Assembly: GCA_019112825.1 (NCBI GenBank)
Contig: DXIP01000008.1
Location: 62,001-126,000 of the forward strand
DNA from: Alistipes excrementigallinarum
GTDB lineage: Bacteria; Bacteroidota; Bacteroidia; Bacteroidales; Rikenellaceae
Direction: 5' to 3'
DNA: 64,000 bases
Both the position numbers and the translations under genes were made by a program. Below are positions 24,639-32,602 of this stretch, piece by piece. Under the pieces are notes generated by a model. It made no database searches. It saw only the letters and a list, made by a program, of their open reading frames with translations, and was not told the DNA's origin. How positions within the stretch are numbered: the first letter of the stretch is position 1; each line of letters begins with the position of its first letter.

Positions 24639-26183
24639 GTGGAAAGGAAGAGTTATACGGTCGCTGTCGATTTGGGTACGTCGAACGTCGTGGTCACCGT
24701 CGGCAGCCGCAATGCCGAAGGCGCGCTCGACGTGGAGTGCGTCGTGTCGAAACCCGTCGAAGGGGTCAGGGCCGGTAAAATCGAGAATATCGAACTGGTG
24801 AGCAATGCCATCCGCGAGGCGGTCTCGGAGGTCGAGGCGCGCCTGGGGCTCCGCATCAGCGAAGCCTATGCGGGCCTCTCGGGCGACTTCGTGCGCTGTG
24901 CGCGCCATACGGACCACGTCTTTGTCCTCGACCCCCAGAACGGCGTCTGCCAGCGCGACGTCGAGGCGCTCTTCGACCGCATGCGCAACGTCCAGGCGCC
25001 CGACGACGAGACCATCATGGAGCGTGTGCCCCAGAACTACGTGGTCGACGACAACCAGGAGGTGAAGAACCCCGTGGGGTCGTTCGGACGCAAGCTCTCG
25101 TCGACGTTCAACTTCATCCTCTGCCTGAAGACCCCCATGCAGCGGCTCGACATGGCGCTCAAGCGTCTGGGCATCCGCATGGCGGGTGTCTTCTCCAATG
25201 CGCTGGTCACCCCCGAAGCGGTGCTCACCCCCGAGGAGAAGGAGGAGGGCGTGGCGGTGGTCGACGTGGGCGGCGGCGTGACCGACGTGACGGTCTACTA
25301 CCACAACGTGGTGCGCTACATCGCCTGCATCCCGATGGGTGCTACGGCCATCAACCGCGACATCCGGACGATGGGTGTCCCCGAGCGGCTGGTCGAGAGC
25401 CTCAAGCTGCGCTACGGCTCGGCGGTGGCCGAACTGGCGCCCGAAGACAAGCTCGTCCGCGTGAACGGCCGCACGGCCCGCGACGCGAAGGATATTCTGC
25501 TGCGCAACCTGGCTACGGTCATCGAGGCGCGCGCTACCGATATTGCTGAGTTCGTTGCCCAGGAAATCAAGGACTCGGGTTATGCCGACCGCCTGGCCTG
25601 CGGCATCGTCCTGACGGGCGGTTCGGCCCGGCTCAAGGACCTCGACGAGCTCTTCCGCCGCGTCACGCGGATGGATGTGCGCGTCGCGCTGCCCGAGGCG
25701 GGCATCACCGCCGAATCGAAGGAGCATGTGGCCGACCCGGCCTTCTCGACGGCCGTGGGCATTCTGCTCAAGGGCTCCCAGACGGGCGCCTGCGCCGTGG
25801 TTGAGATGCCGGCGTCGCACCGCACCGCACCGCAGCCGCAAACGCAGCCTCAGCCGCAGCCCGCAGCCTCTTCCGAAGCGGCGGCGCCCCGCACCGAGCC
25901 CTCGGCCCGGCAGCCGCTGCGCACCATGCCGCGGCCGCAGCCGGCGCCGCAGCCCCAGGTGCCCCATGCCGAGCCGCATCCCTACCATGCGCCCCAGCCT
26001 GCACAGCATTCCGTTGCGGCGGAGCCTGCACCGGCCGAGACCGCGCCGCAGCAGCCCCGTCACGACGAGGAGGAGCCGCAGCAGGAACCCCGTCGTCGCC
26101 GCGGCGGTCTGGGCTCGCTGCTGCAGGGTGCTCTCAAGAAAATCAACGAGAGCTTCGGCGGCCCCGAGGACGAGGATATCTGA
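24639..26183 (+). CDS. ftsA: Cell division protein FtsA
   Basis: A 514-residue actin-family membrane tether for FtsZ. ATPase motifs: VAVDLGTSNVVVTVG at 8-22, VVDVGGGVTDVTVYY near 208, LTGGSARLKDLDEL near 326. Residues about 390-485 form a Pro/Gln/Ala/His-rich low-complexity linker, followed by a conserved C-terminal amphipathic tail with RRRGGLGSLLQGALKKINES that would bind the membrane. The start codon is GTG; no ATG is near. About 55 bp after ftsQ. FtsA and ftsZ are separated by an unusual 350-bp repeat-filled gap. Confidence 0.94.
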   Translation: MERKSYTVAVDLGTSNVVVTVGSRNAEGALDVECVVSKPVEGVRAGKIENIELVSNAIREAVSEVEARLGLRISEAYAGLSGDFVRCARHTDHVFVLDPQNGVCQRDVEALFDRMRNVQAPDDETIMERVPQNYVVDDNQEVKNPVGSFGRKLSSTFNFILCLKTPMQRLDMALKRLGIRMAGVFSNALVTPEAVLTPEEKEEGVAVVDVGGGVTDVTVYYHNVVRYIACIPMGATAINRDIRTMGVPERLVESLKLRYGSAVAELAPEDKLVRVNGRTARDAKDILLRNLATVIEARATDIAEFVAQEIKDSGYADRLACGIVLTGGSARLKDLDELFRRVTRMDVRVALPEAGITAESKEHVADPAFSTAVGILLKGSQTGACAVVEMPASHRTAPQPQTQPQPQPAASSEAAAPRTEPSARQPLRTMPRPQPAPQPQVPHAEPHPYHAPQPAQHSVAAEPAPAETAPQQPRHDEEEPQQEPRRRRGGLGSLLQGALKKINESFGGPEDEDI

Positions 26184-26533
26184 CGCCCGCGTGCGGAGGG
26201 TACCGGCGTGGATAAGACGATGTGACCGGAGCGTGTCGGGTGAGCCGCAGAGAGGGTGGTGCCTGAGCGCGGGAGCCGGGAGCGACGAAGCCGGGAAGCA
26301 TCCGGGGAAGTGCAGTGTAGATAAGGCGGCGGAGCCGGGGTGCGTCCGGAGACCACAGGTAAGGCGGGAGCCGGGAGCCGGGAGCGACGCAGCCGGGGAG
26401 CAGCCGGGGAAGCGCAGAGTAGATAAGGCGGTGGAACCGGGCCGGAGGCCTGAAGCAAGAGAGAGTTGGACGGCTGTGCCGCGAAGGCGTGCGGCTGTCG
26501 AGTTTTTGACCAAAGAGAGAGTTACGAAACGAT
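26184..26533. other. 350-bp gap between ftsA and ftsZ, repeat-filled
   Basis: No gene is supported. The gap contains two 70-bp imperfect direct repeats (listed separately) plus related fragments such as GTGGATAAGACGATG at about 26206. An open frame crossing it has an unconvincing Arg/Gly/Glu-rich translation. I see no exact TAnnTTTG promoter ahead of ftsZ. Confidence 0.6.
26271..26442. repeat. Two 70-bp direct repeats between ftsA and ftsZ
   Basis: Copy 1 at 26271-26340 and copy 2 at about 26373-26442, 102 bp apart. Both start GGGAGCCGGGAGCGACG, share CCGGGGAAG and AGTGTAGATAAGGCGG or AGAGTAGATAAGGCGG, and end in GG.GCCGGG or GG.ACCGGG. About 85-90 percent identical by eye. Confidence 0.8.
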
Positions 26534-27859
26534 ATGACTGACGATTTGATGTCCGAAATCAAGGCTACGAGGACGGACGGCTCGATAATCATGGTGGTGG
26601 GCGTCGGCGGTGCCGGCGGCAATGCCGTGAATCACATGTGGAACCTGGGTATCAAGGGTGTCGACTTCATGGTCTGCAACACGGACCAGCAGGCGCTCGA
26701 CAAGAGCCCCGTGGAGAAGAAAATCCGCCTCGGCAGCGAGGGCCTCGGCGCCGGCAACGACCCCGAGAACGGCCGCAAGGCTGCCGTCGAGACGCTGCCC
26801 GAAATCAAGCAGTACCTCGAGGAGTCGGGCACGCGGATGATTTTCATCACCGCCGGCATGGGCGGCGGCACCGGTACGGGCGCCTCGCCCGTCATCGCCA
26901 AGCTGACCAAGGAGATGGGGCTGCTCACGGTGGCCATCGTCACCTCGCCGCTGGCCGTCGAGGGGCGCATCCGCTACGACCAGGCCTACCGCGGCATCGA
27001 GGAGCTGCGCCGCAACGTCGACTCGCTGCTGATTATCAACAACGAGAACATCCTCGAAATCTACGGACGCCTCTCGCTCAAGCAGGCCTTCGGCAAGGCC
27101 GACGACATCCTGGCCTCGGCCGCCAAGGGCATCGCCGAAATCATCACGGTCGAGAGCGACCTGGTGAACGTCGACTTCGCCGATGTCTCGAAGGTGATGC
27201 GCGACAGCGGCCGCGCCCACATGAGCGTCGCCACGGCCGAGGGCGAGAACCGCGCCGAGGCGGTGGCCGAAGCGTCGCTGCGCTCGCCGCTGCTCGACCA
27301 CAACCTCATCTCGGGTGCGAAGAACATCCTGCTCAACATCTCGGTGGCGAACGCCGAGGAGCTCATGTACGAGGAGGTGGTTCGGATTCTGGAGTACATC
27401 CAGATGCACGCCACGGTGGAGGACCAGGACGGCACGGTCCACAACGCCAACATCATCTGGGGAACGAGCGAGAAGCCGCAGCTGGGCAACGCTATCGAGC
27501 TGGTGGTGGTCGCCACGGGCTTCGACAACGACGACGAGGAGCACGGCATGTCGCCCGTGCCGCCCCGCCGCACGGCGCAGACGCTGCGCGAGAAGCAGGC
27601 GGCCGAATCGGAGCTCATCCCCATCAAGCCGGCCGCGGCGGCTGCCGAGACGCAGCGCGTGCATCCCGAGCAGGTGGTGCTGGGGGCCAAGTCGACCCGT
27701 TACAGCAACATCGAGGCGTTGCTGAGCCGCCCCGCCTACCAGACCCGCAACTCGAAGTTCGTCGTCCAGGTCTCGGGCGGCCGCAAGGAGGTGCTGCGCG
27801 ACGATGCGTCGGAGAACGCACACCGCCAGGAGCCGCACGGCGGGTCGCTCTTCGACTGA
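26534..27859 (+). CDS. ftsZ: Cell division protein FtsZ
   Basis: A 441-residue tubulin-like GTPase forming the Z ring. N-terminal MVVGVGGAGGNAVNHMW near residue 17, tubulin signature GGGTGTGASPVIA near 110-122, T7-loop region NVDFADVSKVM near 208 and a variable linker from about 325. The last 50 residues contain SRPAYQTRNSKFVVQ and end SLFD; the C-terminal peptide that binds FtsA is probably within this. The start at ATG 26534 follows 13 bp of purine-rich AGAGAGTTACGAAACG. Confidence 0.97.
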   Translation: MTDDLMSEIKATRTDGSIIMVVGVGGAGGNAVNHMWNLGIKGVDFMVCNTDQQALDKSPVEKKIRLGSEGLGAGNDPENGRKAAVETLPEIKQYLEESGTRMIFITAGMGGGTGTGASPVIAKLTKEMGLLTVAIVTSPLAVEGRIRYDQAYRGIEELRRNVDSLLIINNENILEIYGRLSLKQAFGKADDILASAAKGIAEIITVESDLVNVDFADVSKVMRDSGRAHMSVATAEGENRAEAVAEASLRSPLLDHNLISGAKNILLNISVANAEELMYEEVVRILEYIQMHATVEDQDGTVHNANIIWGTSEKPQLGNAIELVVVATGFDNDDEEHGMSPVPPRRTAQTLREKQAAESELIPIKPAAAAAETQRVHPEQVVLGAKSTRYSNIEALLSRPAYQTRNSKFVVQVSGGRKEVLRDDASENAHRQEPHGGSLFD

Positions 27860-27928
27860 GCCACCGATGGGGGAGGCGCCCTCCATGTGCGGAGGCCCCT
27901 TCCGATGTCATACTAACACACGCAAACT

Positions 27929-29202
<1,274 letters not shown>

Positions 29203-29206
<4 letters not shown>

Positions 29207-29919
29207 CGACTCCCTCCGGCGCGAGGCCCCATCCGGCCATGACCTCCTCTTCTGACGCTACGCCCGCGCCCGTCAAGACAACCTCCTCCGACGCGGCGAT
29301 GCCTTCCGATACGACAGCCTCTTCTGCAGCGGCACCCCATTCAGCCGTTGCTCCCGGGAAGCTCTTGCTCTCCGAGCCGCTTGCGGCGGCCGAGACCGAC
29401 CTCTGGACTACGGAGAAGGAGCGCGCCGAGGCGGCCCGCTTCGGCTCCGCGCGGCGCCGGAGCGAATACCTCACCTGGCGGACGCTGGTGCGCCGCGAGC
29501 TGGGACGCGACGCCGTGATTGGCTACAACGGGGTGGGGGCTCCGGTGGTCACCTCGCCCGAGGGGTACTTCATCGGGGTGTCGCACTGCCGTGAGCGGGT
29601 TGCCGTCTGCATCTCGCGGCAGCGGTGTGCCGTCGACATCGAGTCGGTGTCGCGTAACTTCGGCGCGGCGCTTGCCCGCTGCATGACCCCCCGGGAGCGG
29701 ACGCTCTCGACGGACGAACGGCTCGGTGCGGCGCTCTGGTGCGCCAAGGAGGCGCTCTACAAGTATGCCGGGCGACGCGAACTGGAGCTGCAGCGCGACG
29801 TGCAGGTGCTCGGGGTCGACTTTGAAGCGGGGCGTATCGTAGGGCGCATCTGCGGCGGAGAGCCGCTCGAGCTGCAGCTGCGCTGCATCGACGACTGCGT
29901 GGTTGTCTGGCGCTGCTGA
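29203..29919 (+). CDS. 4'-phosphopantetheinyl transferase superfamily protein with Ser/Ala-rich N-terminus
   Basis: A 238-residue enzyme expected to attach 4'-phosphopantetheine to acyl or peptidyl carrier proteins. Core motifs: GVSHCRERVAVCIS near 124, CAVDIESVSRNFG near 145 (Mg-binding Asp and Glu) and ALWCAKEALYKYAGRREL near 178 (WxxKEAxxK). The first 50 residues are a low-complexity Ser/Thr/Ala/Pro extension before the true fold starts near LLLSEPLAAAE. Whether translation begins at this ATG, which overlaps the gldE stop, or at a later Met is undecided. Linkage gldE-PPTase is common in Bacteroidales. Confidence 0.82.
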
Positions 29920-30389
29920 GGCGCTCTTCCCGGACATTTTTCGGGGTTCACACCATTTCTATTCCTCTCTTCCCTTTTCTATTCTCCGTACTTTTCCGTA
30001 CTTTTCCGTACTTTTCCGTACTTTTCCGTTCTTCTCTGTTCTTCTCTGTTCTTCTCTGTTTCGCTCCGCTCTGTCTTCCGCTTTGTCTTCCCTCCCTGTT
30101 CCACTCTTTCTCTCCTGTTCTTCCCCCGTCTCCCCCCCCAGTAGCTTTACACCTCCCTTGTGTGACGGGCAGTTCCCTTTTTGCGGCTGTTTCCGGGGTC
30201 GTTTTTTTGGCTACCCCTCATTTCCGTCCCCTCCCCTCTTATCCTTCTTTGCCGGCTCCATTGTTGTATGTATCTGTAATTTAATCTGTAAATGTTTTTC
30301 GAGCCGCGTAGCCTTTCAAGTTTTGTGCCCGATTGCAGTTAGTTTATTCAAAAAATTTAGATATTTAATAAATATTTTGAATAAAATTC
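29920..30389. other. Pyrimidine-rich then AT-rich gap DNA
   Basis: The first 300 bases after the transferase are strikingly C/T-rich on the plus strand and include the 10-bp repeat listed below. From about 30240 the composition turns AT-rich (TTTAGATATTTAATAAATA near 30356), far from the genome average. A long open frame across it translates to Phe/Ser/Leu-rich junk and is not annotated. Confidence 0.6.
29981..30060. repeat. 10-bp tandem repeat, eight units, pyrimidine-rich
   Basis: Exact 10-bp periodicity: ATTCTCCGTA, three CTTTTCCGTA, one CTTTTCCGTT, three CTTCTCTGTT. The units drift in two steps, as expected for recent tandem expansion. Each CCGTACTTTTCC junction contains TACTTTTC, one base away from the -7 box consensus. 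Confidence 0.9.
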
Positions 30390-30420
30390 TTGCACATTTC
30401 CTTTCCTTGCATTACTTTTG
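30390..30420 (+). promoter_or_regulatory. Promoter of the small-ORF transcription unit
   Basis: TTGC at 30390-30393, then 19-20 bp, then TACTTTTG at 30413-30420, an exact -7 match in a strongly AT-rich island. Transcription would begin near 30427. Confidence 0.7.
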
Positions 30421-30476
30421 CACCCGCCATAAATGATAAAATATTTTAAGAATTAATTAAAATTATTTAGTTAGTT

Positions 30477-30554
30477 ATGAGAGCAAGGATTAATCAGTGG
30501 GTACGCACCGCTTTGATTATGTTGGGTGAGAGCATTCGTCTGCGCGAGATGTAA
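30477..30554 (+). CDS. Candidate 25-residue small protein
   Basis: An ATG-TAA frame encoding 25 residues: starts MRARINQWVR, central hydrophobic TALIMLG, ends ESIRLREM. It has five Arg and two Glu around a hydrophobic core, so an amphipathic or membrane-associated helix is possible. Support: an exact promoter ends 57 bp upstream, the leader is AT-rich right up to the ATG (AATTATTTAGTTAGTT), as is typical for Bacteroidetes initiation sites, and a strong terminator follows 42 bp after the stop. Codons are AT-neutral and unlike neighbours. I do not recognise the family. The alternative is that the roughly 195-nt transcript is a small RNA and the frame is incidental. Confidence 0.45.
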   Translation: MRARINQWVRTALIMLGESIRLREM

Positions 30555-30595
30555 TCGCCTGTTTTTTACTGAAAAATTACTGACAAATGAATAGG

Positions 30596-30621
30596 TCCGG
30601 CTCGCAGAGCCGGATTTTTTT
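30596..30621 (+). terminator. Rho-independent terminator of the small-ORF unit
   Basis: Perfect 8-bp stem TCCGGCTC (30596-30603) with GAGCCGGA (30607-30614), loop GCA, followed directly by seven T (30615-30621). Confidence 0.88.
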
Positions 30622-30649
30622 GTGCCCGGCGGTGCGGTTGAATCCTGCG

Positions 30650-31170
30650 CCGGCGGGGTGGTCCGAGGGTTGGGACGGTGTGGGGCCGTTGTGCGGCGGC
30701 AGGGGTGTGTCTTGAATGGAGCGGGAGCGTTGCGACGGGGAGTTGGAGCGTTGGGGCCCGGCGGAGAGGCGGGGCAGTGCCCGGCGCGTGGCGGGTTCCG
30801 GTGTCGGCGGGATTGTCCGAGGCGTCGGGACGGTGGAACCGTTGTGCGGCGGCAGGGGTGTGCCTTGAATGAGGCGGGCGAGTTGCGACGGGGAGTTGGA
30901 GCATTGGGGACCGGCGGAGAGGCGGGGCAGTGCCCGGCGGCGAGGCGTGGCCCGGTGTCGGCGGGGGGCCGAGGTGTCGGGACGATGTGGGGTCGGTGTT
31001 CGGCGGGGTGTTCCGAGGCGTCGGAGCGGTGGAACCGTTGTGCGGCGGCAGGGGAGTGTCTTGAATGGCACGGGAGCGTTGCGACGGGGAGTTGGAGCGT
31101 AGGGGCCCGGCGGCGAGGTGAGGCAGTGCCCGGCGTCGGTGGGGTGGTCCGAGGCGTCGGGACGGTGGGG
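30650..31170. repeat. GC-rich long-unit repeat array
   Basis: The word GTTGTGCGGCGGCAGGG starts at about 30688, 30841 and 31037, giving units of about 153 and 196 bp. Other shared blocks in the same order are TCTTGAATG or CCTTGAATG, GCGACGGGGAGTTGGAGC, GCGGGGCAGTGCCCGGC and GTCCGAGGCGTCGGGACGG. The array is noncoding: long minus-strand frames across it are Pro/Arg/Thr-rich by-products of composition. Confidence 0.75.
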
Positions 31171-31285
31171 AATATGTATGCCGAGGTGTTGCGGTGGTTG
31201 TGCCTGCTCTGCGGAAGGGTAAGTGACTGTACGTGGCGGCCGGGGTTGTGCTGCTGCGGCATGCTGTCGTGCGGATAAAACAGGA

Positions 31286-31313
31286 GAGCCCTGCCGGTTA
31301 TCCGGCAGGGCTC
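31286..31313 (-). terminator. Terminator of the C1 peptidase gene
   Basis: Perfect 12-bp stem GAGCCCTGCCGG / CCGGCAGGGCTC with a 4-base loop, 28 bp after the peptidase stop. On the minus strand it is followed by TCCTGTTTTATC. Confidence 0.85.
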
Positions 31314-31341
31314 CCTTGCGGTTGTTGCGCACGGTGGCGGG

Positions 31342-32544
31342 TCAGAGTCCGAGCTTCTTGCGAATATCCTTCGGCAGCGCCTGCTTGTTGACCATAATCG
31401 AGGTGGTCTTGTAGGCTACGAAGGGGCGCGAGAAGTACCAGAAGCCGTCGTAGGGCGGCACCGTGTTCCACGAATTCTGCACCTTGTAGTAGCTGTTGCC
31501 CGCCTGGTCCTTGGCCGTGCCGACAATCACCATGCCGTGGTCGTCGGTCGTCTCGAAGTTGTCGAAGGCCGTCTGGCGCAGCTCCTGCGTGATGGTGAGC
31601 TCCTTGCCCGGCTTGTCGAACTTGTAGAGCGCAGCCTCCTTCTCGCGGTCGGTCAGCTTGCCCCACTTCTCGGCCTCGGTGCCGCTCATGCTCTCGAGGT
31701 CGGCCTCGGGAACGATGCCGATGCCCTTGGTGCGGCTGAAGCCCTTCTCGCTCACGTCGGTGCCCCACGATACGGTGTAGCCCTCGTCGAGCGCATGGTC
31801 GATGACCTGCATCATCTCGTCGAGCGGGAGGTTGTAGGCCTGGCCCCACATCCAGTTGTCGGGCACCTCGATGATGAAGGGCTCGTAGAAGGGGTGGTGC
31901 GTGAAGGAGGTGATGTCGATGTAGTTGTCAAACTCGATGGGGAGCGACGCGGCGAACGTCTCGGGCGTGTACTCCTTGCCCTCGTAGGTGAAGCGCTCGG
32001 GCATCGGGCCGAAGTAGGCGTCGAGCAGCGCGTTGAAGCCGCGCTTCCAGGCCGTCGAGAGGGCCTTGTTGCTCTGTTCGTTGGCCTTCAGTACGGCGTC
32101 GAGGTAGCTCTTCAGCACGAGCGAGAGTTCGTGGAAGTCGGCCTTGGGCGTGCCGTAGTTGAAGCCCGGGTAGACCTCGAAGGGGACGATGCCGTGGGCC
32201 TTGATGCCCTCCGTCACGTCGCGCGAGGCGCCTCCCTCGGCGAAGTTGATGGTGCCGTGCATGCGGATGTACTTCTCGGCCTTGTCCATGAACGAGTGGC
32301 GGACAATCCACATCTCCGAGAGGTGCATTTCGGGGCCGCCGGCCTTGAGGATTTCACTCTCGAGGAAGGTCATCGTCGAGTAGCACCAACAGGTGCCGCT
32401 GCGGCTCTGGTCCTTGACGGGGGTCGTGCGCAGCACCTTGAGGTCGGTGAAGCGGTAGCCCGAGGCGGTGTCGGCCGCTGTGGGCGTCTGCGCTCCGGCC
32501 GTGAGGGCCCCGCAGAGCGCGATGAGGGTCAGAAGTTTCTTCAT
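31342..32544 (-). CDS. C1B family cysteine peptidase (aminopeptidase C/bleomycin hydrolase-like)
   Basis: A 400-residue papain-fold peptidase. A signal peptide (MKKLLTLIALCGALTAGAQ) sends it to the periplasm or beyond, unlike cytosolic PepC. Catalytic set: Gln46 and Cys52 in KDQSRSGTCWCYS, His in TTDDHGMVIVG near 335, Asn in YKVQNSWN near 355. PepC-like aminopeptidases trim peptides and hydrolyse bleomycin; the exported Bacteroidales version is of uncertain substrate and may process host or dietary peptides. Length is typical. Transcribed alone; a strong terminator follows. Confidence 0.9.
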   Translation of the reverse strand: MKKLLTLIALCGALTAGAQTPTAADTASGYRFTDLKVLRTTPVKDQSRSGTCWCYSTMTFLESEILKAGGPEMHLSEMWIVRHSFMDKAEKYIRMHGTINFAEGGASRDVTEGIKAHGIVPFEVYPGFNYGTPKADFHELSLVLKSYLDAVLKANEQSNKALSTAWKRGFNALLDAYFGPMPERFTYEGKEYTPETFAASLPIEFDNYIDITSFTHHPFYEPFIIEVPDNWMWGQAYNLPLDEMMQVIDHALDEGYTVSWGTDVSEKGFSRTKGIGIVPEADLESMSGTEAEKWGKLTDREKEAALYKFDKPGKELTITQELRQTAFDNFETTDDHGMVIVGTAKDQAGNSYYKVQNSWNTVPPYDGFWYFSRPFVAYKTTSIMVNKQALPKDIRKKLGL

Positions 32545-32602
32545 GATACGGTTTTTGGGTTTGTGAATATTCGTTTTCCTGTTTCGGCGCTACGGCCGGC
32601 TG

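Larger units (their letters stand above)
30427..30621 (+). ncRNA. Predicted short transcript (small-protein mRNA or sRNA)
   Basis: Defined by the promoter at 30390-30420 and the terminator at 30596-30621, the transcript would be about 195 nt. The first 50 nt are AT-rich and unstructured, the middle holds the 25-codon frame, and the rest includes a U-rich GTTTTTTACTGAAAAATTAC segment that can fold into a weak hairpin. No gene on this strand follows, so it stands alone. A 6S-like or other regulatory RNA cannot be excluded from sequence alone. Confidence 0.4.

Noticed and set aside
29903..30436. Plus-strand open frame rich in Phe, Ser, Leu and Pro
   Set aside because: It is a translation of the pyrimidine tract and 10-bp repeat, starts within the transferase gene and contains no recognisable fold.
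30650..31170. CRISPR array
   Set aside because: Units are 150-200 bp, not repeat-spacer alternation; the shared blocks are long and diverged and no cas gene is in the window.
30471..31262. Long minus-strand open frame (263 residues, Pro/Arg/Thr/His-rich)
   Set aside because: It reads the GC-rich repeat array backwards and across the terminator and the small-ORF unit; the repeats in the translation mirror the DNA repeats and there is no signal, motif or promoter.
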